In this document: positions 22,305-33,270 of the stretch, in pieces
How the letters are laid out: each line of letters begins with the position of its first letter
Numbering within the stretch: the first letter of the stretch is position 1
Source: Karstenula rhodostoma CBS 690.94
Taxonomy: Eukaryota > Ascomycota > Dothideomycetes > Pleosporales > Didymosphaeriaceae
Direction of reading: 5' to 3'
NCBI GenBank assembly: GCA_010093485.1
Contig: MU001492.1
Span: 88,228 to 152,227, forward strand
Length of the DNA stretch: 64,000 nucleotides
Position numbers and translations under genes: made by a program
Notes under the pieces: model-generated
Databases searched by the model: none
What the model was told of the DNA's origin: nothing
What the model saw: only the letters and a program-made list of their open reading frames with translations

Positions 22305-23349
22305 CTACTCCTCCCTATTAAAAGTAATCATGTACCTCTGGTACGGACCTGGTCTATCGGGCGGTAGGTCGAAATTTTGGCATGTAATTGTAGGTTTCTG
22401 TCCCTCGGGGCCGTTGATAACCCAGCCCTGCTGTCCCGGGATTCCACTTCCAAAAAAGCAGTCGTATGTAAAGGGGATCGACGTGTATCCAGAATGTGTA
22501 GAAAATTGTTGGCAGCGTGGGTCATCATAGCACACCCTGGAGCAGTAATCAAAGGCTTGGGTGTAGTTTTGCGCGAATAGGGCGTCCTGCTCGGTGCCCT
22601 GGAGGTTGTTATCGGAGCCAAGTGGGTAGCAGAAATGTTCGAGTTGGCCGCCATATCTATAAACTGCGGTGGCGGTAGCCACGACGCTGATCTCTGTTGT
22701 AGTGATGGACGGAATGGTGGTGGTAGAAGTTACGACAGCCGTGGCGGTATCAGTGTAGGTTGAGGTGACGATATAGAATGGGAATTGTGTAGCTGTGACG
22801 GTGGGGCTGGTGACGAAGCAGCTGCAGGCGGTGGAGATGACGGCTGGACGGAATCCTTGCAGCGCTAGTGTTGTCAATTTACAGGGGCATTTGAGTTGGG
22901 TGTTATGCCTTACGTTTGGGTACGTCGACGCGCGCGTTCAACATCTTTGTTCGCTTTTTCAACGTGCCGTTTAGACCTGTTGATACGGCCGTAAAAGCTG
23001 TCCTATACGATACATTAGGGCATATTCAGCACTGGCAAGAAGGTATTCCATACGTGGTTGTAGTTTCCGTATACGTCGTCAATGCTGCGGTTTCAGTCAA
23101 AGTTGAGGTGGCCAAAGTCAAAGTTATAGTCTTTGGCGTAGTGATGGTCGAGGTACTCGTAGTGATGACAGTCTTGGTTGACACGTGGATGTATGAAGAA
23201 CAAAACGAGGAAGCTTCCAGTTGGGTGAGAACAGGTAGGGCCTTGTTGTTGGAGCATGCCTTGTCGCCCTTTGGAGATGCATTATGACCAGGAACAGCAG
23301 TTGATTCTACCACGAGCAGTAAGATGCCAACCACAGAAGGGATATGCAT
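22305..23349 (-). CDS. Secreted Ser/Thr-rich, Cys-containing protein
   Basis: Exons 23054-23349, 22914-23002 and 22305-22864 join with consistent phase to 314 residues. The N-terminus is a clear signal peptide (MHIPSVVGILLLVVESTAVP). Next come a Thr/Ser-rich region with repeated TxTxTxT stretches, likely O-glycosylated, and a short CSCF motif. Another Thr-rich stretch leads to a C-terminal globular part with regularly placed cysteines (HFCYP, DYCSRVCYDDPRCQQF, YDCFFGSG, TCQNFDLP). This resembles secreted apple/PAN-like proteins of fungi, but I cannot name the family firmly. It probably acts in the wall or outside the cell. The introns (51 and 49 nt) have good branch-like CTAAT and CTCAA sequences. 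Confidence 0.65.
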
Positions 23350-24545
23350 ATTCAAAGGGTGGAATCCTAAAAGCGAACGACGAAAGCTGAACCGCCAAAA
23401 TAGCTTGTTAACGAACCTCTGCACCTTTATACTATGGGTGCAACGCACGCCATGAAACTACTGCTGTCTATCTTTAGGGTCCTGCGGGTGCACAGGCCCA
23501 CTGAAAACTTAGGCGAGGCAAGTTCTTGCATACGGTAGGGATGACGACTGCAAGCCCTGCAGGCTGTAAATTTTCACAATGTTACCTCTGAGAAACAGTA
23601 CATGCAATCCGCTGAGATATTTCTTTTTCACACTTGCTATATCAGCCATTAATTATTACCGACGACGAAGAATGTAGGGGAAGCCGTCTGCTCGGGTGGT
23701 AGGATCGAGATTGGCACCGGGCCCCTTGGCCTCATTGATTGGCTTTCAGGCACACGAGAAGCGACCCCCAGTCATAATTCGATATTGTGGCGGGAGAGTC
23801 GCTCCTAGCGTCTAGCTGAATTCGCCCACAATACGATGGTCTGCTTCCGCTAGCGCCTATGGTTACGATATTTATGACAAATGTGGGACGCGTCGGCCAA
23901 ACAAGCTTCTGATGAATGTTTTGACGCAAGCGCACTTGAATCACGGACTTGAATTTTCCCGTACGTTGCACCTATGTATCCATCGTCATGCTTCACAATC
24001 GTTGGATCTTTCTGGTCACGTTTGGTTCTTCAGCATCTACTTAAGGAGGACCTTGACCTGTGAAGCAAAAGAGTTTGTACACTTCTCATAATTGTAATCA
24101 CGCTCGCCCGCCGTGCACGGGTCACCAACACTAGGGGCCAAAAATTAAACTAATTTTATTCGCTGCATATCAAGAATTAGTTGTTTACCGTGGTAAAGAC
24201 CCCAAAGTTCAAGATTACCAGTTAGACTTGTTTAGGACCTAAGTAGTCAAATATAGTCTACTGTATGAGCCTGTTACTCTTTGGTCGAGATGGTGGCAGT
24301 CAGAAGAAGTTATGAGCTAACAAAGTTCGAAGATGACTACCCGACAAATTCTAGTGCCAGATGCTGTGCATTGGATGCTAATGGAGTTCGAGTAGTTATG
24401 ATCAACCTTTACTATATATAAAGATGCGCATTTAGTCAGGTTGAGAATACACCCTCAACGAAGATACCACTGTCAACCTTTAGGTGGAGATCCTACAACC
24501 TACCTGAGCCCACGCACTGCAACACGCACAGTACAGCTGATTATC
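23350..24545. other. AT-rich intergenic region, left edge of accessory island
   Basis: No supported gene. From about 24,000 the sequence becomes AT-rich with many TA steps, as in RIP-affected DNA. A TATATAAA box near 24,414 lies about 130 bp upstream of the ATG at 24546. Confidence 0.5.
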
Positions 24546-26198
24546 ATGCTTATATCGGCCGGCAGCGATCTGCTTGATTCGGTTCGTGAATACGCTCAAG
24601 ATGTCGTTCATAAAGTTCAAGGCTTTTCTCTCGTGCGGTATACCAAGGAAGAGCGTCGTAAGCAGTGCATTCGGCATCGTCACAAACTGAGGCAACGAGC
24701 GCGTGATTGGGAAGAGCACCAGCGTCAAGATCGTGATCGTCGAGCACGCAAAGGTCTGCCACAACCAGATCCTACAGACATGAGCGCGTTCATTGGCCTG
24801 ATGCAGACTTATGCAGCTCTTGAAATTACTATGATTGAGGAGGACGCGGGGCTGATTAAGAACGTACATCACGACTCGTTTGAAGATGATCCTTTGATGC
24901 AGGCGCTGTTTGCGGAGCTGGGGCAGGACGATGAAGTCCACTTGAACTCGACCAATCAACTCCTCTCGTCAACTGGCTCGTTACGCAACCATATACACGA
25001 AATTTCTTGATACAAAAACTTCGTTCAAGCTGGTTCGGCATTCCCAGCTAACCTGCTCATATTGAACCCATGATCGGCGAGTCGCGTTCAATGGCGGTAT
25101 GGCGCGCGATGCGCCCTGCATTGGTCCTTGCTACCAAGTTTCTCCTACATCATACCATGGAGGAATACTGGTTTCGTCTCATGTACGGCAAGCCTATATA
25201 TAGCCCAGAAGGGAAGACCTATCTACGGGCATCCAATTTGGAACGCGACCGGATAACGGTCTTGGCCACTGCGGCTAAAGTGGAGGCTATCTTCAGTCCA
25301 AGTTTTTTATCAGTCCCCTCAGCCGTGAATGAAGGCTTAGGCCAGGCGTTGTGGGACCAAAATGATAGTGGCTGGTATTATGAAGCCTCCTTCCAGTCTT
25401 CAGGACATATTGGTCTGGGTTCACATTTCTTGTACCACTTGCTCAGTCCGGCTTCTGCGATAAACATATCCATGGAAAGCATTGTACGAATTCAGGTCGG
25501 CCTTGCGTGTGCTATAGTTCACAAACTATCACATGCAGTCTAGACCCGAAGATTACACGCACCATGCGCGGAAACCAGAAGTTGGAGAATCAAGAGGTGT
25601 TTATATTTTGCTCAGAACTGATCAACGAAGCCGGTTGTCCTTCGAAACTTTTATCTACTGCAATTATGGAAGGCCTGGTGTTGGCACAATGTTCGCCAAG
25701 ACTATGAAGTCCTATCTGAATGAACATGCACTGCGTTTAGTCGTTGATGATCAATGGTTTATAGCTTTTTTTCGCCAGAAGACCTGGAAACGCTTCAGAA
25801 ATCATACTGATAAACTCTTGAGGTCGGTCAAACAGCCGACATATTTCAGCGTGAAGCGATTCTCCAAGGATATGAAGGAGTTTCAGCCAGTCTGGTATCA
25901 AAATGGGCAGGCACAGGGTCCACATAGCTACCTGAACGAAACTAAAGGTCCGGTTGATGGCGACGTTGAGGAATGGTACGAAAAAGTGCGCGGGTTGGAC
26001 GTTGCTAAGGCGATTAAATCAGGCCTGCATTATGAAAAGACCAGCATCCCCATGGGTCCTAACGCATGGGGTCGTGGATCAAGAGTGGTTCGCATCGAAG
26101 AAGGAAAGCAAAAGGCTTCCGACGCGCCTTTTTTCGAAGCTCCGTGGCTTTACCTTTTTGAAGCTCAAGCTATCTCTCCGAAAACTGACAAAGACTAG
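24546..26198 (+). pseudogene. Dead paralogue of the HExxH metallopeptidase-like gene at 28745
   Basis: Pieces in all three frames align in order with the intact protein at 28745-30202. The block VWRAMRPALVLATKFL matches VWVAMAPALVLATKWI, GKTYLRASNLERD matches GKTYLARSPIQDD, and GHIGLGSHFLYHLLSPAS matches GYIGLTCKFIYRLLSPES. The zinc motif HELAHAV has become HKLSHAV (25520-25534), losing the catalytic glutamate. It is followed by a stop, then NEAG in the next frame, then a third frame matching the WFRKDTW region. A TGA at 25008-25010 falls where the intact copy has Arg (NHIHEIS-stop-YKNF against EYIHPLFRFENF). The first ORF (24546-25010) is only weakly alignable and could be unrelated. Confidence 0.7.
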
Positions 26199-27026
26199 TC
26201 AAATTGGTGGAAATTCTTCATTACAGTATAATTTAGATTTATAATAGTGTTTATATGTTGCACCTTAGAATTTAAGCATACTAGTAAGGAGCTATTATCC
26301 GTATTTAGACCTTCCCATAATGTCATGTCGAGAATAAAGAGCTATAAGGTCGTGCACTACGTTACGAGACATACAGTAGCCTTCGATCATCCCCACTAAC
26401 ACGTTCGATCTGCAGCTTAAGGCGCAAGAAAGGGTAGATTGTATTGGTAGTAATAAATCACTTATAATATTCAATAGATTGCATCGTCTCTGAACCGTGT
26501 CTGTCCCGGCTTCGAGCATACTTCTTTCCACCCTTTTCTTCGATTGCGCTTCACTCGCTACCTTCCAAGAGAGAATAGCCGCTCCTGCGACATTAACTAT
26601 ACTGGAGTATCGAGACACGTGCCACGGTGTCTCCCAATGAGAGACCTCTAGCTGGTTAGCTTCCAGGGCAATCCGCATCGAGTTCAGTATCGTAGAAACT
26701 ATAACGAATGCAAAGAGTACAAGCTTATACAGCTACTTGCAACAGATCAGTAGGTAGCTGGGTGTAATTCAGTAATTGTACGGTTATGTCGATCTTCCAC
26801 TACTTGACGTTCGGGGAGAGATGTCAGAGGTGATATGTGGGGATCTTGAGGTCGTGGAAGACAATAGGGAGGCGCCCGCGAGGAGGAGGGAGTGTTGGGG
26901 TGAGTCACGTGTAACCGTGGGGTGTCAGAGGTACGTGCGATTAAGGTGCAGGTCGTTTCCGAATAAAAGGAGTAGCTGCGATAGTATGCTAACCCTACAA
27001 TCTCTTCAGTTTTCGGTATTAGTCGT
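26199..27026. other. AT-rich spacer with a degraded ORF
   Basis: AT-rich sequence with a minus-strand open frame (26295-26678) beginning MRIALEANQLEVSHWETPW and containing IVNVAGAAILSWKVASEAQ, perhaps a membrane-protein fragment. I cannot assign it. The rest shows no gene. Confidence 0.35.
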
Positions 27027-27524
27027 CTAACTCTCTGCCTTCAACCCTACCGAATTCTCCTTTCTAGTTGCCCCTAAACCTTTGTAGAACGCAAAACTTG
27101 TTGTATTCCAATCCCAGCAGCTCCATTATAGCCGCTATCTCTTAATTATAAATTCCTCTTTTGCATATACCTTAATTAATGCCTTACTATATCCCCTCTT
27201 CCTGTGCTTTTCCTTAATAATAAGTTGTTTCAGGTATACACTAGGAACGCTAACTCTTGTACTATAATTATATAAGTATAAGGCTATGCCTGCGATGTCG
27301 CTATTAGGGGCTATAAGGAGAAAGGTACGCGCATAGCCGGGGGTGAAGGACTCTGAAGTGGCTGTCACTAAAGAACCTGCACGCTCGTATACAGCAAGTT
27401 CGACAACAAGGCTATAAATAGTGTCGACGTCTGCGAGATATTCACTAGGATATGTTAAAGTCAGCGGTGCTCTGTCCAAACCTTGACGTGTCGCGTGCCG
27501 AATAGTGGCGCTGTCCAAAACCAT
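27027..27524 (-). pseudogene. SSAT-like GNAT N-acetyltransferase pseudogene
   Basis: The frame from the ATG at 27524 reads MVLDSATIRHATRQ. A 54-nt GTTTGG...CTCGCAG intron can be removed to give DVDTIYSLVVELAVYERAG, the classical start of spermidine/spermine-type acetyltransferases. The acetyl-CoA region follows (IAGIALYLYNYSTR, VYLKQLIIKEKHRKRGYSKALIKVYAKE) with the R/Q-x-x-G-x-G/S signature decayed to RKRGYS. Two in-frame stops (TAG 27135-27137, TAA 27126-27128) interrupt it. Beyond them the same frame continues with DWNTTSFAFYKGLGA, the conserved C-terminal motif, to a TAG at 27027. The gene is therefore full length but dead. Confidence 0.8.
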
Positions 27525-28744
27525 AATGGGTCGAAACACTCGCGGAGAAGTCACGGGAAATTAAGGGGACGTGAGTAGAACTGGCCTCGAGAAGACACGC
27601 CATTTTTTTCCAAGATTGCGCGCTCTGTGCTCATGGTTAAATTCCTAAATACAGTTAGTGGTGGATCCGTAGAATTCTCTCAGAGCTGGAGCTCACAAAG
27701 ACATTGTATAAGATACAATACTAAGTTAGTACTAATGCTTTAGGAAGAAGATCGCTCGCTTAAAAATCCTGATACTAACCAGGTTTACAATCTTATAGAA
27801 GTCCCCATAACACAGTAGCTGCATAGCCAGCAAAAGGTAGCTATTACTTTCAAGAGGTTCAATAGAAGAGACCTATCGCATAATAGTTGTTATTAAAAGA
27901 CAATTTAAACCATCTTGTAGACCTATATATCAGGTGGTCTCTATTCACATCCTTGGTATCACTAATTCTAATCTAGAGGGATTTAAACGCACTATAATTT
28001 TAGGCTTAGAAGATTCGAACATGTTCAAAAGATAGCAAAGTGTATTATTCTACCCTAGAAATCTAGATCCTAGACGTGTTAGGAATTACCATCTAGGTAG
28101 AGTTGGAAGTATCTATAATTTGTCTCGCTACACTGTGTGTCTTGTGACGTCGTGCGGGATCGTTTTTCATCAATTTCAATAGGTTATCAGGTCGAGAAGT
28201 TAGGCAATGCAAATTTCCATGACATTCGGTATAATAAGAGTGCAATGGTAGTAATCAAGTGATAAGTAAATAGAAGTTCCCGCTTGCTGCCACACTGCTT
28301 GCACCATGATGTGTTGCTGTCACTTCCCAATCTGCACCGGGGATACATACTATAATCACATTATTGTCGTGTCCGAAACATACCAACCTGGCCATGTAAG
28401 TGAGTGTGTAAAGGAATGTTTCTATTTTCTTGGCTGAGCTATACGCGGTATTGGTTGTGACCTGCTTTCACTCAATGCTCGAATTGGTGAGTCCGTCATG
28501 AAAAGAACTAGCGTGCAGTTGCATTCTCGCGGTGTAAAGACTACATTGTACGTTGCAGTTGACAAAAGTCTTTCACTTACGATAGGTATCTCAGTAGGTC
28601 GGTTTTCTGACGCTATGAACTCTACGAGGTATTGATATGAATATAAACTCCCCTCGAGCCACACTTCATACACGGCACCATACTCAACCACCAAGTTGTG
28701 CCTCGAGCCAAACCGTGCGAACGACATTTTGTTCGCATCTCAAC
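27525..28744. other. AT-rich spacer upstream of the metallopeptidase-like gene
   Basis: Strongly AT-rich, TA-rich sequence with stops in all frames from about 27,600 to 28,400, consistent with RIP-decayed repeat DNA. A TATAAA at 28642-28647 lies about 100 bp upstream of the ATG at 28745 and could be its core promoter. Confidence 0.5.
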
Positions 28745-30202
28745 ATGCCTCAGCAGATCTGGAGTTTACCAGCCTTGAGTGCTGCTGACAAAGAGCTCGT
28801 TCAAAACACATATATCCGACAGTTCACCCAGGATGAGTTGATGCAGAAACTGGACAAAGAGTTGAGTCCTCCAGGTCAGTCTCCAATAGCGGTAGGCTTG
28901 AGCTCTCCAGCAGGGACTGAGAATAACACCGTTGATTCAAACTCCGAAACAACGAGGTTCGATCCTCCCTGCGCTTGGTATCCACGAAAGGTTCCGAGCG
29001 AGATTTGCACATTTCTCCAAGCCAACGGTATTGTTGATACCTATGGTATGCGGTTTGGACCCTCGGATGATTACATCAGCTGCGCTCCAGAGTACATACA
29101 CCCTCTTTTTCGTTTCGAGAATTTCACGAGTGGTCTCCCAGAAGATTTTGCAAGGAAGGTTTGGGTAGCTATGGCACCGGCCTTGGTTCTTGCCACCAAG
29201 TGGATAACAACCCCTGAGTTACAAGAATTTTGGCACCATTTGTCATTCGGAGAGCCTGTCACTGTCGATGGGAAGACTTACTTGGCACGTTCGCCCATCC
29301 AAGACGATTTCCCAATGGCGAGTACGCGCTTCGCGGAGATACTGATGGCGATGGCGGATAAGACTAACTTTTGGTGGTTTCCACATGAGCTTCCAAGGTT
29401 CCCCAATCGTTACGGAATAGAGACGAGGGATTTCTATGGCCCGATTTTCATTCTTGACGAGGCTTTATCTCAAGAGATTGAGATGCGCTCCGGGTATCGC
29501 GCTCGTCCACCAACTGACTACGAGTACAACGGCTACATAGGCCTCACTTGTAAGTTTATCTATCGTCTCTTGAGCCCCGAGTCCTGTGCGCGATCAGAGA
29601 AGGGTACTATGATGAGGTTGCAGTTCCAGATTGCACATACACTGTGCCATGAGTTGGCCCATGCAGTCCTCGATTGGCGTGGCAGCCCGAAGCCGGAGCC
29701 TTACGTACTTCCTTCTGATGCAATGGCAGAGGCCGGTTTTAGCTGGAGTCAGAATGTACTTGGTGCTGACACAGACTTTGGGAGTGACATGGGCTTCTTG
29801 GCATGTCGAACATACAAGTACCTGTACAGTTTTCCTGGTCTGCGCTACTTCAATAGCGATCGGTGGGTAGAAGCGTGGTTTCGCAAAGACACCTGGGCGC
29901 GCATAGAGGAAGTGGTACGCAACAATCTCTTGAGACTACCTCATGCCTCCAATCTCTCTGGCCCGACCGTTTGGATTGCATGGCGCCTCGTTGGAAATGT
30001 TCTCCGCCCCGTCATTTACATAAATAGGGAGGTTGTATGGCCAGAGCATGCAGTGGGAAAGGTCGAAGCACCACCAGAGGGTGTGTCGCCGGAAGATTGG
30101 TTCGTGGAAGTGCGGAAGCGGGAGATGGAGTTGGCAATAGCATCTGGGGTCAACAAGGATATCTTTAGCGAAGCGGAAGGAACGTATGCAAAGAAGACTT
30201 AA
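28745..30202 (+). CDS. Putative zinc metallopeptidase-like protein with HExxH motif
   Basis: Single exon, 485 residues, starting at the ATG in CAACATGCCT. The N-terminal 80 residues are low-complexity. The rest looks like one folded domain. At residues 302-306 lies HELAH within ICHELAHAVLDW-like context, the zinc-binding and catalytic motif of zincin peptidases. E329 in MAEAGFSW lies 23 residues after the second His, at a spacing acceptable for a gluzincin third ligand. No signal peptide or membrane helix is evident, so a cytosolic or nuclear site is likely. I cannot name the family. A broken paralogue lies 2.5 kb upstream in the same orientation. Peptidase activity is inferred from the motif alone. 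Confidence 0.75.
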   Translation: MPQQIWSLPALSAADKELVQNTYIRQFTQDELMQKLDKELSPPGQSPIAVGLSSPAGTENNTVDSNSETTRFDPPCAWYPRKVPSEICTFLQANGIVDTYGMRFGPSDDYISCAPEYIHPLFRFENFTSGLPEDFARKVWVAMAPALVLATKWITTPELQEFWHHLSFGEPVTVDGKTYLARSPIQDDFPMASTRFAEILMAMADKTNFWWFPHELPRFPNRYGIETRDFYGPIFILDEALSQEIEMRSGYRARPPTDYEYNGYIGLTCKFIYRLLSPESCARSEKGTMMRLQFQIAHTLCHELAHAVLDWRGSPKPEPYVLPSDAMAEAGFSWSQNVLGADTDFGSDMGFLACRTYKYLYSFPGLRYFNSDRWVEAWFRKDTWARIEEVVRNNLLRLPHASNLSGPTVWIAWRLVGNVLRPVIYINREVVWPEHAVGKVEAPPEGVSPEDWFVEVRKREMELAIASGVNKDIFSEAEGTYAKKT

Positions 30203-30746
30203 ATGTTTGGTAGTCTCATTTAATTGGGACAAGCTTCCTGCTTTGGCCACCTTTATGGACGTCGGTAATCTGGCAGTGCGAGGGCGAAGATGCAGGTTGG
30301 CTTGAGCGATCCTGAAAAGCAAACATGGTCCATTGATGCTTGCCTTTGGTCGATACTCTTCTCAATTCAAATGTTGAAAATGCTTGTAGTGCTAGCTAGC
30401 AGAGAATGAATAGAAAATGATTTCAGCCAAGGTCCTCAATTTCCATCTCGTTACCTATAGAACACGCCTTGGCCGCTTTTTTTTTAGTCCCTACGTGCAC
30501 TGGCAAAGCGCGGCGCCTCATGTTATCCACCCCTTCATTGATTTACCCGTCCTCATAGTGATCGTATACAATATACCTATAGAGTTGAGTGAAACCCTAT
30601 AACGCTAGCTGCGACAATATGTCAAAGCGCGAACTACGTCATAGATTCTACAACATCATTACGACACAAAGCGGTTTGCAATCTATTGCTTCTAATCATC
30701 CGCTCTGAGAATTACGATAAGATTCCACAACTTCGCGATCCCTACC
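30203..30746. other. Spacer between metallopeptidase-like and DUF4385 genes
   Basis: Moderately AT-rich; short frames only. No gene recognised. Confidence 0.4.
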
Positions 30747-31274
30747 ATGCCATCACACACGCTCTCAAAGGCGCACCGCATGAGCTACCGCATCGGCCGT
30801 GGCGAACAAGGCGTTCTTACCTTTGAGCCCTACAAATCCGAGATCCTACCGCTCTGGCGCTTCAAAACGCTTGCTATTGCCCGCCAGAGTTCAAAACAAA
30901 TTTATGACAAGTTTATCGAGTATGATGAACGAGGAGACTTCGTGGGCATGGATATGTGCCGAAAGTTCTTGCAGATGGTTAGTCGCGTAACCTTACTTCT
31001 ATCGGGAATCATGTTTATGGACGGCTAGGGCATGACAAGAGCAAAGAGATACGCAAATCATGCGGGTGGGAGAAAATATGACAAAGAGACTGGAAAAGAG
31101 CTGGAGAGAAGCACTAAACATGAGGGTGCCAAGGAGAAGTTGGAGGCCTCGAACATTTTTAGAGAGATTTGGGAAAAGGCAAAATTGTATAAAGGGTATG
31201 TCGAGAAGAAAGAAATGTTTCTTAAAGAACAGAAAGAGTGGGACAGGCAGCAGAAAAAAGAGGCGAAAGTGTAA
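30747..31274 (+). CDS. DUF4385 domain protein
   Basis: Exons 30747-30977 and 31029-31274 are joined by a 51-nt intron in phase 0, giving 158 residues. The start has an ACCATG context. The sequence follows the DUF4385 family closely: YRIGRGEQGVLTFEPYKSEI, then LWRFKTLAIARQSSKQIYDKF, DFVGMDMCRKFLQM and, across the intron, GMTRAKRYANHAGGRKYD. The C-terminus is a charged helix rich in Lys and Glu. Family knowledge: DUF4385 proteins are mostly known from bacteria and have no assigned function. The spliceosomal intron shows that it is a resident fungal gene, possibly acquired by ancient transfer. Confidence 0.85.
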
Positions 31275-32195
31275 ACTCGGCATAAGTGGCGAGAATACAC
31301 AACCATTCATTGGCCCATGAACCACAACGGTAGGCCATCGAGCACCAGCAGGAATTTGGTATGTGCTACTCATGAATTAGTACATTAAAAGCAACCACCT
31401 TCTAATGAACAAAGAGCTCGGATCGACGTCTTGATTTCTGCAACGGAGCTCAACAAATCAAATCAAATGATCACAGACCCTACAATGTTCAGTTCTCTAG
31501 GCTAGGAAGAGGTGAGTAGACCGTCACTTTATCAGCGTCGTGTCAACCGGTACTAGCCAAAGCCGAATTTCGTTGATGCAAACACGACCATCTTGGTGTC
31601 TTCGATGATAACTACGCCCCTCTAACCAAGTAAAACAATTCAAGAGCTTTCCAACAACCAGTGCCTCCACATAGTGTATACCCTGTCGCCGGTGAGCTAA
31701 AGCCGACTTACCTACCGTTCATATGTTACCCCTATCATCGCAACTGGCAACGATAACCTGAGTCCATACCACTCTCGCTCTCCCAGTTCAGTTCCCTGCA
31801 CGTCTCGTCGCGGAGGCTCCAGTGTTGCCGTTCAACGCGATCCGCTCAGCCTATTCTCACCGTGGCGCGCGGATAATCTCCAGGCGACCGACCCGCATCT
31901 ATTTACCCCAGTCGCGCGCCCAACCCCGATCTCGCTCCCGATCCTTGCGCAGCCCTACATCCCACAGCATACTCGCTCCGCGTTCCCAAATTCAGAACGC
32001 CACAATACCAGCGATGCAGCGTAGAAGCGGATGCGGAAGAATCGCCGTGGATGCAGGTAATATCGAAATTTTGTTTGGTACGCGGCTGGCATAAGCGAGA
32101 AGGCGGTGAGTGACAGCATGCCCAGGTGTTGGGTCAGGCAGTCTAGTGCATCGTTCGTCCGGTGACTTGGGGCTGGTTGTACCGCGTCAACGGCG
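31275..32195. other. Spacer with a possible small ORF
   Basis: An ORF at 31822-32094 on the plus strand (Arg/Ser-rich, 90 aa) has no recognisable domain and may be an upstream remnant of the following pseudogene. Otherwise nothing is supported. Confidence 0.3.
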
Positions 32196-32675
32196 GTGGG
32201 AAGGCTTGGTGGAGCTTCGTGTCAGGCGTTGTACAGCGCCCACTCGGATTTCGCAGAGGCCCTTGCCTTCAACGGGGAGCCCACAAACCAAAAAATACCC
32301 TTCCGCAAGAAGAAACCCACAGCATCGTGCGTCCGTAATGACGGTGATCTCCTGCGCTACTGGGACCCCGCTTGGCGCACGATCCTGTGCGATATGACCG
32401 GCCTGAAGCATCTTACCGTCAAGCTCGTGGGAGGCCAGTACGACGACGTTGCGTAAGTGGAGCCGGTGTTGAAGCCTCTTCTTGAGCTGCGGGGCTTGGC
32501 GACATTTGAGGTGAGACTCGATAATAAGAACTCGTTGTGAGTTAAACAGGAGAGGCTGCAGCGCTTGAAAGAGAGGTCGGAAACACTGCGGGTGATTATG
32601 GAGAGGGCGACGAACGGAGAGAGTGGGAAGAAGAGAAAGGCGGAGGATCTAGACTGGGAAGAAGCTGAGGAGTAG
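32196..32675 (+). pseudogene. DUF7730-like fungal protein fragment with two in-frame stops
   Basis: One frame runs through the segment with stops only at TAA 32454-32456 and TGA 32538-32540, ending at TAG 32673-32675. The translated pieces include WRTILCDMTGLKHLTVKLVGG, VEPVLKPLLELRGLATFEVRL and a Lys/Glu-rich end. This is the usual pattern of the C-terminal half of DUF7730-type proteins, which have an F-box-like start. No start codon or N-terminal half is recognisable upstream. It is a truncated, dead copy. Confidence 0.6.
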
Positions 32676-33190
32676 AGATGTGTACACGGAGGATTGATGA
32701 GCGGGACGGTTTAATATCATATTTTGAGACGGGTGTGAGAGAGGGGCTGCTACCTACCCCCTGCGCGTTGTATGTCGTGGGGATGGCAAATGATATGCTC
32801 GATTGGGGCAGAAAAGGAGATATTGGATTACCAGGACCTGACGACCGAGGGACTGGTGTCGCTTCTAACACCAAAAGGGCTCTCGGGATTGTTAGGTAGT
32901 TGCTGAGAACCATTCAGTGGTTGGGGATATCGGATAGGAGTTTCCATACTGAAGCTGCCCAAGTAGGACCAGGATAGGATACGCAAGAGTTTGTAATAGG
33001 TGATCAATGTCACAAGCTACATCACCATTGTGATAGCCAGTCCGGTAAAGATCCCCAGGTGGGAAGTAAAATCCAAACAGCGTAGTTTGTTCTAAGATTT
33101 ACGGCCTGGCTTTGGATGATTCAGATGGTTCCAAGAGCGTACCGCAATATCCCCAAATATTTTGCATACGTCTCTTTATACGTTAGAAAC
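32676..33190. other. Spacer
   Basis: About 500 bp without a supported gene; short frames only. Confidence 0.35.
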
Positions 33191-33270
33191 GCTGTTTGAA
33201 ATCTTTGTGTTTTGGCACCCCACCGAGTTCCTTTACTGTGTTTTGCCGCGGCTTGCAAAAGCGCGCGAAG
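33191..33270 (+). repeat. 80-bp dispersed repeat, copy B
   Basis: Nearly identical to 871-950 (76 of 80 positions, four transitions). It lies at the 3' end of the minus-strand hypothetical ORF that ends at 33233. Confidence 0.8.

Noticed and set aside
28000..28030. GATTCGAAC resembling a tRNA T-loop
   Set aside because: No flanking acceptor or anticodon stems can be formed; AT-rich chance match.
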